Shown here one piece after another: positions 44,595 to 56,063 of a stretch of DNA of 64,000 nucleotides. Under the pieces are notes generated by a model. It ran no database searches. It was not told the origin of the DNA and saw only the letters and a program-made list of their open reading frames with translations. The stretch comes from Benincasa hispida (lineage: Eukaryota > Streptophyta > Magnoliopsida > Cucurbitales > Cucurbitaceae), in assembly GCF_009727055.1 (NCBI RefSeq), contig NC_052350.1, forward strand, positions 43,333,828 through 43,397,827. Direction: 5' to 3'. The position numbers and the translations under genes were made by a program. Numbering within the stretch: position 1 is the stretch's first letter; each line of letters starts with the position of its first letter.

Positions 44595-44609
44595 AAGGCT
44601 CTGATACCA
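44595..44609 (-). other. Primer-binding site of element IV
   Basis: The minus strand reads TGGTATCAGAGCCTT directly after the LTR end TTTTTACA. This is an intact match to initiator tRNA-Met. Confidence 0.88.
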
Positions 44610-44738
44610 TGTAAAAACAAGATGTGAATGGATGATTTTCTGTGTGCTTCTATTGACCAATTGTACACGTATAAATAGCTTGGTACATCACCAAAATTAG
44701 CTAATAAAAATCCCATAACAAAACTCAACTATCTAACA
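44610..44738 (-). repeat. Short 5' LTR of element IV (129 bp)
   Basis: On the minus strand it begins TGTTAGATAGTTGAG and ends CTTGTTTTTACA, next to the primer site. It contains CTATTTATACG as a possible TATA region. Such short LTRs are known for some copia lineages and contrast with the 1.7-2.2 kb LTRs of elements I-III. Confidence 0.75.
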
Positions 44739-45300
44739 AAAGGAGACTTGATTTTGCAACCTGAAAATCCTAAAAAATAGTTTACAATTTAACAAAGTTG
44801 AAGGAAGTGAATGGCGGAGAGGAATCGAGGATTCCAACGGAGTCCATGTGAAGTGAAACTTGGAGAGGAAAGAGATCTTTCGAAGTTCTGAGTTGCTAGA
44901 GAAGGTGTTCAAGGTTCAGATGTTCAGCGGTAGGCGGGAGGATTGGGCAGCAGTCGGAGAGATGCAATCAGCAATCTACACTTAGAAATTTCTGGTGATC
45001 GTGGGTGGAGACAACGACAGCGTGAATTCAAAGCTCTACGTTCGTCCGATGAGAGGCGAAGTCAGCTGTAGGAGCGATCGATATCAGTAAGCGATCGGCT
45101 TCTGGTGCGGCTTCTGTCGAGCTCGGATCAATGGACGTCGAACTCCAAATGGCAACAACGCCTTGATGTGCTCTATGGGGAAGAAGAAGAAGGTTGTTTG
45201 TTGCTCCATGGTGAAAGAGAAAAGAAAAAGTGAAAGGAAGAGATGGAGGTTTGGGGTTTCCCTATTTTGTCTTCTTCCTCCTTTTATTTTATTTCTTTTT
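44739..45300. other. GC-richer unassigned stretch
   Basis: The region 44800-45180 is noticeably richer in G and A than its surroundings (GAGAGGAATCGAGGATTCC, GGCGGGAGGATTGGGCAGC). It contains scattered GCGATCGG words. No domain was recognised in any frame; the short plus and minus frames near 45084-45405 look accidental. It could be leader DNA of another retroelement. Confidence 0.4.
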
Positions 45301-46396
45301 AACAAATCAAGTCCCCAATATTTTCATAATTTCTTTTTCATTTGCTATGATTTGAATTCATTATTATTATTATTATTATTTCTTATCTTGAGACATGGGA
45401 TCTAATTCTCCCATATTTTCCCTAATTTTAGTCATATGGATCTAATTTACCCATGACTTCCACCATTCAAACTTTCTTCTTAAACTAATCGTAAGAACAA
45501 AGTCATGTAACCTTGATTTTCTTAATCTTACAAAGATTTTCAATTTTACATTGATAAATCACTCTCGTCCTCACAAACGGCGTTAAACTCTTGATGCAAA
45601 ATTTGGGATAAGGGAAGCGCACTTGGCCCTCACATGTCATCAATAATTGAATTTGTAATTTGAGGAAGAGAGGACCTACACAACAAAAAAAAAATGGCTC
45701 AGTCTAAGTCAATAAGAGAATTGAAGAAGAGAGAAGTTAGAAGTTAGAAGCATTAAATTACCTCATATGAAGCCATAATGGTCCATTTATAGGGGATTTG
45801 ATCTAGGTTTATCTTGATTCTACTAGGATTTAGATATGAGATTTAACCCTCCTTGGATTAGGATATGATTTTTCCTAACCCCAAACTAGTTAGATTAAAT
45901 CTTATTTTATCCCTTTTAGTCTAAGTCAATAAGAGAATTGAAGATGAGAGAAGTAAAAAATAATCCCTAAATTAAAGAAATTAATTAAAGAAAAGATAAC
46001 TTCCTAATTAAACATCCTGATGAGAGGTGTTTATATAAAGATAAAACCCTAGGGATTAGTTCTCTCTACCTCATTATGTAGTTCTTTTCTCCTCATCAAG
46101 AAACCTAATTAAGTTCTAAGGGAAGGCCAAGAGAGAGAAACTCAATCCCTTACTAGATCAACACCATAGATCAATGTAATATTACACTTATATTGTTGTA
46201 AAAATCATCTAGTTCAAAGATTTTGACATTTAATATTTTATACAACATTAGAATTTTATTGTATAATCATGAAATTAAAATTTACACGCTACGTAAGAGA
46301 CCAATGGACGACCAATAACTACACAAAAACCCACAACTTGAAATCCTTTTCACCATAAATTCAAAGATAGAGGAAGAAATCTAATTACACCTAACA
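45301..46396. other. AT-rich stretch with a 35-bp direct repeat
   Basis: Two copies of AGTCTAAGTCAATAAGAG, continuing ...AATTGAAGA-GAGAGAAG, lie at about 45703 and 45918. A TTA microsatellite lies at about 45359-45379. No gene is supported. Confidence 0.5.
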
Positions 46397-49139
46397 TCAA
46401 GCAAATGAATCAAAAGATTTATGACAAACTTTATTGTAAATGATCGAATCAGAAGCTAAATGACTTCCACTTATTGTTGAAATAAAGAAATTAAAAAGTA
46501 TTGTATTCTTTTTTAAACCATGCTTTGTGTGTATGTGTATTAAACGTCCATTTTGATTAATTTGATTTAGAACATTTAGTAGTAAATAGTGAGATCCATT
46601 TGTAAATAAGACAAGAAATTCCATGAAAGTGATAGCTTTTGTTATTGATTTCGGACACTACAAGATATATATATATATAGACCAATTTCATGATGTGGAT
46701 GCCACTCAGCAACCATTATATGATTATAGGTTTTATAGGTTAGTCCAATTTCTCAAATTAAAAATACAGAATCCGAAGTTTTCATTTTGCTATTTTTTAT
46801 TTTTAAAATTTGAAGCATTTAACCATTATTTATGCGTAGAAGTTTTTTTTTTCTTTTTCTTTTTTTCTTTCTTCTTCTTCTTTTATGTTTTTTTTTTTTT
46901 TTTTCACTTACAAACTACCAAGGTTTTCAAAAAAATAAATAAATAAATAAAGCCAAATTTTGGAAAAGAAAACAATTAAGGCTATGTTTGGAGCTTTGTC
47001 AAAAAGTTATTTGGAAAAAAATCTTAACCATTCATCTAAATTAAATTTGTTAAAATCACTTTTTAAAATATAGTTAATTTCATGGTTATTTAAAAGCAGT
47101 ATCTACTTGCTTTTAAATTTTCCTAAAATCAGGTAGAATTTTTAATTAATATTTTGTTTTCAATTTTATACTTTAGAAAGAGGATCTATTTTATATATTA
47201 TCTATTTCTCACCTAATCAAGTATACTTTCCATTTTTCATGAGTTAAATGCATCATTTTTTAAGAAAAGTTACCATATTGATTTTTTTTAAATAAAGCTA
47301 TTTTCCTTAATAGTTAAAAATTTATCTATAACAAACAAAATTTATCATACTAAACAATTGTTTAAAATTTTAAATTACAAAAAAAAAAAAATTTAAAATT
47401 GATTATAAATATATTTTAGTTATTATATCTAAAATAAGTTTTTTTTTATTTATTTACCAAATACTCTAACTAACTTTTTCAAGTTTAAGCTGAAATGTTG
47501 CCAAACACTATTTTACTCAACAGAGCCCAAGTCTCATTTGGTAACCATTTACTTTTTGAAAATTAAAGCTTATAAATGTTATTTTCAATCATATGCTTCT
47601 AAAATTTTTTAGCCAATTTCTACTCGTATTTTCAAAAAAGAGAGAGAGAGATAATAACAAGTCAAATTTTGAAAACTAAAGAAAGAAAAAACTATTTTCA
47701 AAAACTTATTTTATTTATAAAATTTGATTAGGAATACACATTTCATGTTGGAAATTATTTATAAAAATATATATATATATAATCATCTTTCCACATTATT
47801 TTTTGTTACTTTCCAATTGCATTCTTGGGAATTCTTCCTGTTATTGTTAATTGTGTGCACTTGCATGGGAGACTAGAGATTGATTTCTTTCGGCACGTGT
47901 TTTGATAATCACATTACCTCTATGGTTAATGCAAACTTTGATAATTAAGAACGCATCCAAGGTCCTAAAGATTTTGTACTATGTCTAAGATTAAAAACAT
48001 AGACTTATGTTTAAGCTCTATTCCTAGATTGCTTTTATGAAAGTCGAGTTTTATTTCATTCTTTCCGTATTAAACTCAACTCTTATAATTGAGACTTATC
48101 GATAACCATTTGATTTTAAAAAAAGAAAAATTAAGCCTACGGACACTCCTTTCACCTCTAAATTTATTTACTTTATTAACTTCTTTCTACCAATGTTTCA
48201 CAAAAACCAAGCCAAGTTTTGAAAATTAAAAAAATAAAAAGTTTTAAAAAGTTTATATTTTGCTTTTAGATATGGTTAAAAATTCAACTCTTTTATTTAG
48301 AATACACGAAAACTATTGTAAAAAATTGAGAGGAAATAAACATAATTTTCAAAAACCAAATAGTTATCAAACAGGATTTAAATTGTTATCATATGGTTTT
48401 TAGAATGTGTTATCCAATGTTTCATTAATATCAAACCTAAGTTTTTTCATTTATTAAAGAAACATTGAATTCAAATTATGAGAAATACCTACAAATAAGG
48501 TATGGTAATGAAAACTACCCATTTTGCAAGTTATATAGCAAAAATGCCCAACAGATTTGTAGGAAAAGATAGTGAAGATTTTCATTTCTGGTTATACCCT
48601 TGTATATGTGTGTAATTATAGTTAAGCCATCCCAATTATTTGTGAGTAAGTAATTTTATTTTTTAAAAACAAAAGAAATCTTGTTTTAGATTTTGTGTCC
48701 CAATTTACCCCTGGTATATCTTAAAATCTACAACTAAAGATATCTTCTGTGACTAAATAATTATTTATTTTGTTTTTAAATATTATTTCTTTAAAAAAAA
48801 AAAAAAACAAAACAAAAACAAACAAATCTCGTTTGGATTCTATTGTGTATAATTCATGTGTCCCATTTTTACCCTTGACATATCTTAATATTTACAAATG
48901 AATCCTCTTAAAGAAAAGGTTTAAGCCTTCTATTTTAAGATATTTTTTGCTGTGGCATAAATTTTATATCTTAATGCCATTTTCGACTATGTATATTTTA
49001 ATTTAACAGAATTTCCAATCATACCGGGCATAACTTCTCCTATATTTCAGTCTTCATATTTCAATTGAATTAATTATGGACTTTTTTTTTTTTTTTTTTT
49101 GCTAGGTTTGATCTAATCTTGTAGCCATCAGTCCACGGT
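46397..49139. other. AT-rich intergenic DNA
   Basis: I see no gene. The stretch contains a TA run (46667-46678), long T/C tracts (46840-46905) and many simple A/T runs. Short frames such as 46397-46624 and 46623-46946 follow these tracts. Confidence 0.5.
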
Positions 49140-49736
49140 TGAAAATTTGAGCAATGAGTTCTCAGCACATTTCCATTACATTCAATTATGTATATAGATG
49201 CATTTGCTCTAACAAATCTATCGTGTTCTTGTTGCCAGTTGTAGATGGTAGCTGGAGGAGGAGTTTATGGGTATATATGTCTCAACCAAGGAGTATTCAG
49301 ATGAAAAAGGTAAGAAGTTTTTTGTTTTGGTTGAGAATTATAGATTTTGAATTAATGGTTTTACGAAGAAGGGATTCAAAATGATGGGGTTGAGTGATAA
49401 CGACGGGTGGACGAGGAGGTTGAATGATTTTTTGGATTTGAAGAAGATTATAAATTTCACAAAGTTAGGGAAGGTATGCACTATTTCAGAAGATTATACA
49501 TGTCACAGCTTCAGACTCCATAGCCGAGCCACACCACTCAGGCGACAAAACTTACTACTGCTCTCTATTTCAGTTTTTTCCTAAACCTATATCAAACCTA
49601 TATCTCTTTCCTTTGAGGGGTCTTAGGTTAAACTACCATAGGGAAAAGTGTCTTAGCATCACGAGGTTGGCCTCGGCTTTGGACTCCAAAGCCAAGCCAC
49701 ATCACTCGGTCGACAGAACCGTAGGATTAGTATAGC
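49140..49736. other. Possible gene fragment and palindromic repeat
   Basis: Plus-strand frames at 49154-49384 (VVDGSWRRSLWVYMSQPRSI) and 49381-49584 (SDNDGWTRRLNDFLDLKKII) have fairly normal amino-acid composition. Each ends near GGTAAGA or GGTATGC, so they could be remnants of exons. I recognise no family. At 49503-49560 and 49668-49728 there are two related copies of a block around the palindrome GGCTTTGGACTCCAAAGCC followed by AGCCACA-CACTC. Confidence 0.3.
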
Positions 49737-51476
49737 GGTTGGAATTAGTGTCCAAAATCTATGAGTTTCGTAGTTTGTATTTCGTAAACACGAATTATTT
49801 ATTTAATAAAATAAGAATATTTTATTCGACATCTAGATCGCATTACCTCAATCCAATAAACTAAGTTCTCAAGTTATTTGATGCAACTTGAACAGAATGT
49901 AGTAGATATACAAGTGTTTCGTGTCCAACTAATAACCTAAAAAGTTTGTAGTAAAAGGATAAGGTTGGGTGTCTTATCCTAGTAACACTGCGGATATGAC
50001 CCATTTTGTAAATGTTACAAAAGTTGTAATTGTTACAAATGATTTTGATCCAAATCGTTCATGTGGAGACATGTAAGTGGAGTATCCTCTACGAAGAGTT
50101 TGTATAAGACTAGACCAAGAAATGATTAATTTCATGGGATGAACAATGGGATGAACATAGGTAACTCGAGCTCAATCCTGAGTGAGTTATAGACTCCTGT
50201 TTGCTTAAATGCTGACTCTAGGTCTTGAACAAGGGCTCCTCCCTCTCATTGGCCCAAGAGGGATTGATTTATGGTAGGATCATAGTTCATTAGAGTATCA
50301 GTTAGACTTAAGAGAAAGAAAGTAATTACAAGGGTAAACAGTAATTTGATACAGGCGTAATTATAAGCAATTTATGAAGGATCGACTTAGTGATGACTTG
50401 TTATATCCATGGACATAGAAATATATCCAGAGTGAAGTTGTGGGTTCAAAGTGGAGTGACTCACAGTTAATAATGAATGTTGATTATATAAATTAAAAAG
50501 TTTAATTAATTTAATCTTGAATCATTGGAGCTTCTAATCTATAGGTTTATTAGGTCTCATGCTAGCTCACTAAGGGTAAAATAAAGATTGGTTATTTTTT
50601 TGGAATAATTCGAATTGTTCAAATTATTTAAGTGAATTTTATATTAATATGATTAATATAAAGTATAATGCATATTGATACATCATAGTATAAAGTTAAT
50701 TATCAATATAATTTATAATTACAATTATAATATGAGAGGATAATATTTGAATAAGATTCGGACATTAATCTAATATGAATTAGATTCATATTAAAACTAT
50801 AGAGTAAAATTAATATGAATGAGAAAACTATAGGTTAAGATAGAGATATGCATACTTATATGATTTAAATGCATAATTAATAAATATGCGATTTTTATAT
50901 ATTAATTAATCAATTATTATTATTTATTTTAATATATTAAACTTGATTTTATATATATATATATATATATATAATTTAAATCAATAATGATAATTTAAAT
51001 TTAAAAGAAAAGGAGAAATAATTTCTCCTGCAGTTTGTAGGAGAGTGGAGAGCGGAGTGAGAGGATAACTCCCTTCACATAATGTTGGTTTCTCTGTATA
51101 TTGATACCGAACATATTACATAACTTAATATAATTTTTTTCAAAAAAATTGAATTTCCCTTCTCTCTCAATTCTCTCTATATCTCTTTCACAAATTCTTC
51201 ATCCCTACAAAAGGAAATGATCCCACAATCCTTTATCCTTGCCCTCAGATATAGTGGGATAGCCAATTGGTAGTGTCCATTTGTGATCTTGGGATTTGTC
51301 ACAGAGAGAAAGGCTTGAGGAATTTGCGAAGATTCATTATTTGAAAAGGTATTTTTTTCTCAATTCCTAATTGCATACTAACCTTTATTTTTATGTGAAT
51401 TAATTCTTTAGTTTCTCGTCTCAATTCAAAGACAAAAGCAATAAAACGGTTCCGCATTAGGATTCATTTCTTTCCA
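49737..51476 (+). repeat. 5' LTR of element II (1740 bp)
   Basis: It begins GGTTGGAATTAGTGTCC and ends GATTCATTTCTTTCCA, one base before a degenerate primer site, TTATATCAGGGTC (51478-51490). It includes a TA microsatellite at 50950-50973. It is about 200 bp shorter than the 3' copy, through an internal deletion near 50190-50215 among other indels. Confidence 0.85.
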
Positions 51477-53700
51477 TTTATATCAGGGTCAATGGGTTTA
51501 CCTTTGCTTTTGGTTTAGGGAAATCCAAATTGATTTTCGTGGGTTTCCAATTCTGTTTCTATGTGATAAATGTTGTGAATTTATAACATGGGAATTGCAT
51601 AATAGATGGTTTCAATATTTGACACTTAGATTTCAAATTTCTATTTGATTTGATCAAATTGTATAAGCCCAGTTGTTCAAGGCATTTAATTTTTGCTATC
51701 AAGTCTGTCATTTTGAAGTTCGGATCATTCATGATGTTGTTTTTTCGTAAAGAGAACCAGAGAATAGAGAAAATTTTGAAAAAATCGAAAGTTTCTGTGC
51801 ATTTTGGAAATAGCGTTATGGCGATGTGCCCTATCATCGTGGCATTCCGAACCTGGAGGCGTAAGACACATGTAACAGAAGTCATGGGTTCAAGCTACTC
51901 GACATGCGTTTCCTTTTTTTTTTATGATTAAATTAATATAATTTGATTATATTAAAAAAAAAAATCACGGATAAAAAAATTGTCAAACTATTTACAGAAA
52001 TAGCAAAGAAAATACTAATAGACATTGATAGACTTCTATCCCTGTCTAATTCATAGTATTAATGAAGATCAAATTTTTGTTGTGTGTAAGTAGTTTCTCT
52101 TATTTTTCTATTTTTGAAAACTCCATTATATTAATTTAATTTTTATTTACGGTGCCAAATATTGATATATCAATGTTGTATAATATATTTGCATAAGATG
52201 TATGTTTAAATTATATTAATTATATGTTGCATATTGTATGCTATATAGTTTAAAATCCTACCGTAGATTAAGCATAATCATGCATCATATTTAAATATAA
52301 ATGTTATATTTAAAGTTTAGGTTATTTCTACAATATGCTCATGCATGATGTATGTTATATAGTTTGCATGTTAATAATATAAATGTTATTTTTTTTTAGT
52401 GTATGATTAAAAGTATGCTTACTATATAGTTCATTTATTGCTTAACATGATTGTTATATTGTGTATGTTATTAAAAATGGAGATACATATGCAGTATTTT
52501 ATTACTTAGCTAATATAATTGTATTTAATTATTGTCATTAGTATGCATGTTGTAGGTTTTTAATAATTCATTAATTTATAAAAATTATATTTTTAATGAA
52601 TTAGACATTATATCTATAATACAGAGTTGCATGCAAACATAAGGTTCTAATTAATTTTAAATTGTTTAAGATTAGATAATTAGACATTATGTTAAAATAT
52701 TTCTAATATGATTAGAAATAGGTTAATCTTTTTTTTAATAGGATTAAAATGAACAAAATAAAAGCTTAATTTAAAATGTTTGCCTATAAGGAACCTTTGT
52801 TTAAGGAAGGTTTTGTCTAAGACTAAGGTATTGAAGTTGACCGTAAGGGAACATTCATACCTGGGAGGTGAATTAATAAACATTTTATATGCATAGAATA
52901 CATTTCTAGTTTTATTAAAGTGGTTAATAAATAATAATCATATATTGTTAAAATATTCAATATAAGTGTTATGAGCAAATTAACAATGACTTAGTTAAAT
53001 TAAATTAGTCGGATTTACCTAAGTTAACAAATCTGAGGTTCTAAAACACTTAGTAAGAGGAAAAAGATGTATATGATATGTCATTTTTTCACTCTCATTC
53101 TCCTTATAAGTTCATATCATGAGATCTATGCTCGGCTTCGTGATGTCCTGGGTGCATTCTTCCTTAAAAAGGTGTTTCAATAGGTCAACATCAAGGTAAA
53201 TGGAGAAAGTATTTATAGTAAGTAGGAGAAGGATATGTGACAATGCATCCTACGGTCTCCTTCATTAATTCATAATATTTTTCCATGCTCGGCCTCGTGG
53301 CGCTCTGGGAGCATCCTCTTAGGAAGGTGTTTCCATAGAAAGGGATAGAGCAAACTCCAGAAATGGATAAGATCATTTAGTCAATCGCACCAATTTAATC
53401 CTTCCTTAAGGCAAGCTTATTGGGGCGAGACTATAGGGTTAATGAAGGGTTACACTTACAGGAAAAAATTAAGAAAGTCAATGATTTCTTAACCAAATCA
53501 ATGGTAACTAAGTATTTTAGAAAAGTTATTCTGATGTAATATTTGGTTGAGAGTGTCTCAATTTAGTGAAAGAATAACTGTACACCCCAAGTTATTCTAG
53601 ATCATTGAAGTATCATTGCAAAATCAAATGATATTAGGGTTCATTAATTTGTTTGTTTGTGAAAATATCTAATATAAATAATTTTTCTTGTTTCAGCACA
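51477..53700 (+). other. Leader (5' UTR) of element II
   Basis: Starts with the degenerate primer site. It contains AT-rich CATGCAT/ATATAA stretches (52190-52560) and the two-armed leader module at about 53095-53350. No gene is supported. A segment around 51840-51900 ending CATGGGTTCAAGCTACTC resembles a tRNA B box and might be a trace of a SINE, but it is too short to call. Confidence 0.65.
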
Positions 53701-54630
53701 TTTATAATTCTGACTAGCGTTGTTATTTCATTGCTTAGTCCCGACAAACTGACTAGCAAAAATTATACTGGTTGGAAAAATATGATAAACAATGTCTTGG
53801 TCATTGACGAATTAAAATTTGTTTTGATGGAGGATTGTCCTCCAATCTCTGTACCCACTACATCACGAAATGTTCGTGATTCCTATGATAGGTGGACCAA
53901 GGCCAATGATAAGGTCTGAGTCTATATTTTGGCAAGTTTAACTAAAGTCTTAACCAAAAAACATGAGACCATGATCACTGCATGCGAGATCATAAAGTCA
54001 CCGCGTGAGATGTTTGGGCAACCGTCCACACACCTCAAGCATGACACTCTCAAGTTCATCTTCAATTCTAGGATGAACGAGGGATCATCTGTTAGGGAGC
54101 ATATCTTTAACATGATGTCCATTTCAACGTGGAAGAAATGAACGGGGCTGCCATAGATGAGTCCAACTAGGTAAGCTTTATTCTAGAAACACTTCCGAAG
54201 AGTTTCCTACAGGTTCGCAAAAATACTATAATGAACAAGATAGAATGCAACCTTATCATCCTTCTCATGAGCTGTAGACTTACGAGTCCTTGATGAAAGT
54301 CAAAGGACAACATGGGGAGGCAAATGTTGCCAATTTCTCGAAAATTTTCCACAAGGGTTCTACCTTTGGGACTAAGTCTATGTCTTCCTCCTCTGGTACA
54401 AAGAAAGGGAAGAAGAAGAAATGTGGAAAAGGGAATAAAGCTACCCCTATCGTTGCTGCCTAAGAGGACAAAAAGGCCAAGATTGTAAAGGGAACCTGCT
54501 TTCATTGCAACTCTTTGCAACCAGGATGGGCACTAGAAAAGGAACTACTCGAAATATTTGGTTGAAAAGAAGAAGGCTAAAGAAGTTAAATATGATTTGC
54601 TAGTTTTGGAAACATGTTTAGTAATGATGA
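53701..54630 (+). pseudogene. Copia gag of element II
   Basis: Reading VVISLLSPDKLTSKNYTGWK, VLVIDELKFVLMEDCPPISV, KANDKV then a stop, VYILASLTKVLTKKHETMIT, EIIKSPREMFGQPSTH and EGSSVREHIFNMMSI to about 54140. After frame changes follow ETLPKSFLQV and a Lys-rich linker. A decayed zinc knuckle CFHCNSLQPGW at about 54500 has lost its normal spacing. It aligns with the gag fragment of element III. Multiple stops make it non-functional. Confidence 0.85.
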
Positions 54631-54961
54631 TTTGGCCTAGATACTTGATTTAGTGGCCACTAACCATGTTTGTTCTTCTTTACAGGGAACTAGTTCCTGG
54701 CAGCAGCTGGAGGCTGGAGATATGACTCTGCGAGTTGGGACAGGGCAAGTCATCTCGACAATTGCAGTTGGAAGCTTAAAGTTATTTTTTGAAAAGAAAT
54801 TTATATTGTTAGAAAATGTTTACTTTATTCCTAATTTTAAAAGAAATTTAATTTTTGTATCAACTTTATTAGAAAATTCTTATAATATATCATTTGCTTG
54901 TGATAAAGCATTTGTTTCGAAAAATGATATTGAAAATTGTTCAGCAATAAACAAAAAATAA
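54631..54961 (+). pseudogene. Copia protease of element II, active site lost
   Basis: The active-site region reads ILDLVATNHV at about 54640, where element I has IIDSGATNHV. The DSG triad is replaced by DLV, so catalysis is lost. The open frame 54653-54961 continues GDMTLRVGTGQVISTIAVGS, LENVYFIPNFKRNLIFVSTL and ends IENCSAINKK. Confidence 0.85.
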
Positions 54962-56063
54962 CTTATATTTTCTAAGGTCGTTAGTATCTAAGAAGCTCCA
55001 TAATGTGAAATTTTCAACACTAAAACTACATAAAATAAAAGACGAAAAGTTTCTTCAAAAAAAATATCCATCTTTGAATCAAATAAATCTCAATAGAATT
55101 AAGAGGCTGGTCAGAATGGATTTCTAAAAGAATTAGAAGAAAATTATTTACCTTTTTGTGAATCTTGTCTAAAAGGAAAATGACAAATCGATCTTTTACA
55201 AGAAAGGGTTATAGAGCCAAAAAGCCCTTAGAGCGTATACATTCAGAACTTTGTGGTCCAAAAAATGTTCAGGAAAGAGGAGGGTTTCAATATTTCATTA
55301 CTTTTACAGATGATTGTTCAAGGTATGGATACGTATACCTAATGCAATATAAGTCTAATACACTTAAAAAGTTCAAGGAGTACAAGGCTGAAGTTGAGAA
55401 CTTATTGGGTAAAAATATAAAAACACTTCGATCAGATCGAGGTGGAGAGTATATGGATTTGAGATTCCATAACTATTTGATAGAACATGAAATTACATCT
55501 CAACTCTCAACATCTCGTACACCTCAACAAAATGGTGTATCAGAAAGGAGAAATAGAACTCTATTAGACATGGTTCAGTCAATGATGAGTTATGCTTCAT
55601 TACCTAACTCGTATTGGGGTAGTGGAAACTGCAATTTATATTTTGAACTATGTTCCATCAAAAAGTGGTTTTGAAACACTTTTTGAATTATAGAGAGGTC
55701 ATAAAAGTAGTTTATGACATATTAGGATTCAGGGGTGTCTGGCTCATGTGCTAGTGGCTAACCCAAAGAAATTGGAACCACATCCAAAGTTATGCCTATT
55801 TGTCGGCTACTTCAAAGAAATAAGAGGTGGTCTCTTTTATGATCCAAAAGAGAATATAAGTATTTGTATCGATAAATGCTACTTTCTTGGTGGAAGACCA
55901 CATTAGGGAGCATAAACCATGAAATAAAATCGTATCGAATTAGCTTTCAATGAAACTATTGAAACTTCAACAAGAGTTGTTGAAGAAACTAGTAGTTCAA
56001 CAAGAATTGTTGATGTTGGTTCATCTAGTCAAGCTCATCCTTCTCAAGAGTTAAGAGTGCCTC
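54962..56063 (+). pseudogene. Copia integrase of element II
   Basis: The frame 55165-55674 gives NRSFTRKGYRAKKPLERIHS, ELCGPKNVQERGGFQYFITF, KTLRSDRGGEYMDLRFHNYL and TPQQNGVSERRNRTLLDMVQ. The second Asp and the Glu of the DDE triad are intact. The first Asp is replaced by Glu (HSELCGP instead of HSDLCGP in element I). Frame breaks follow near 55674 and 55870, and the linker is interrupted at 56063 by a solo LTR. It is inactive. Confidence 0.9.

Larger units (their letters stand above)
42241..44738 (-). mobile_element. Copia element IV, 5' half only, minus strand
   Basis: Reading from 44738 downward: a short LTR, a primer site, a repeat-rich leader, gag with zinc knuckle, protease region, then integrase up to LRTDNA. 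Reverse transcriptase, RNase H and the element's own 3' LTR are missing. The break at about 42241 abuts the polypurine tract and LTR of an unrelated copia family. The coding frames are interrupted by stops. Confidence 0.82.

Noticed and set aside
46980..47527. Possible hAT-like MITE (GGCTATGTTTGG ... CAACAGAGCC)
   Set aside because: The ends match at only about 9 of 12 positions and the flanking octamers do not match, so no element was called.
51830..51960. tRNA-like B box in the leader of element II
   Set aside because: Only the B-box-like word is convincing. There is no A box at the right distance and no foldable cloverleaf.
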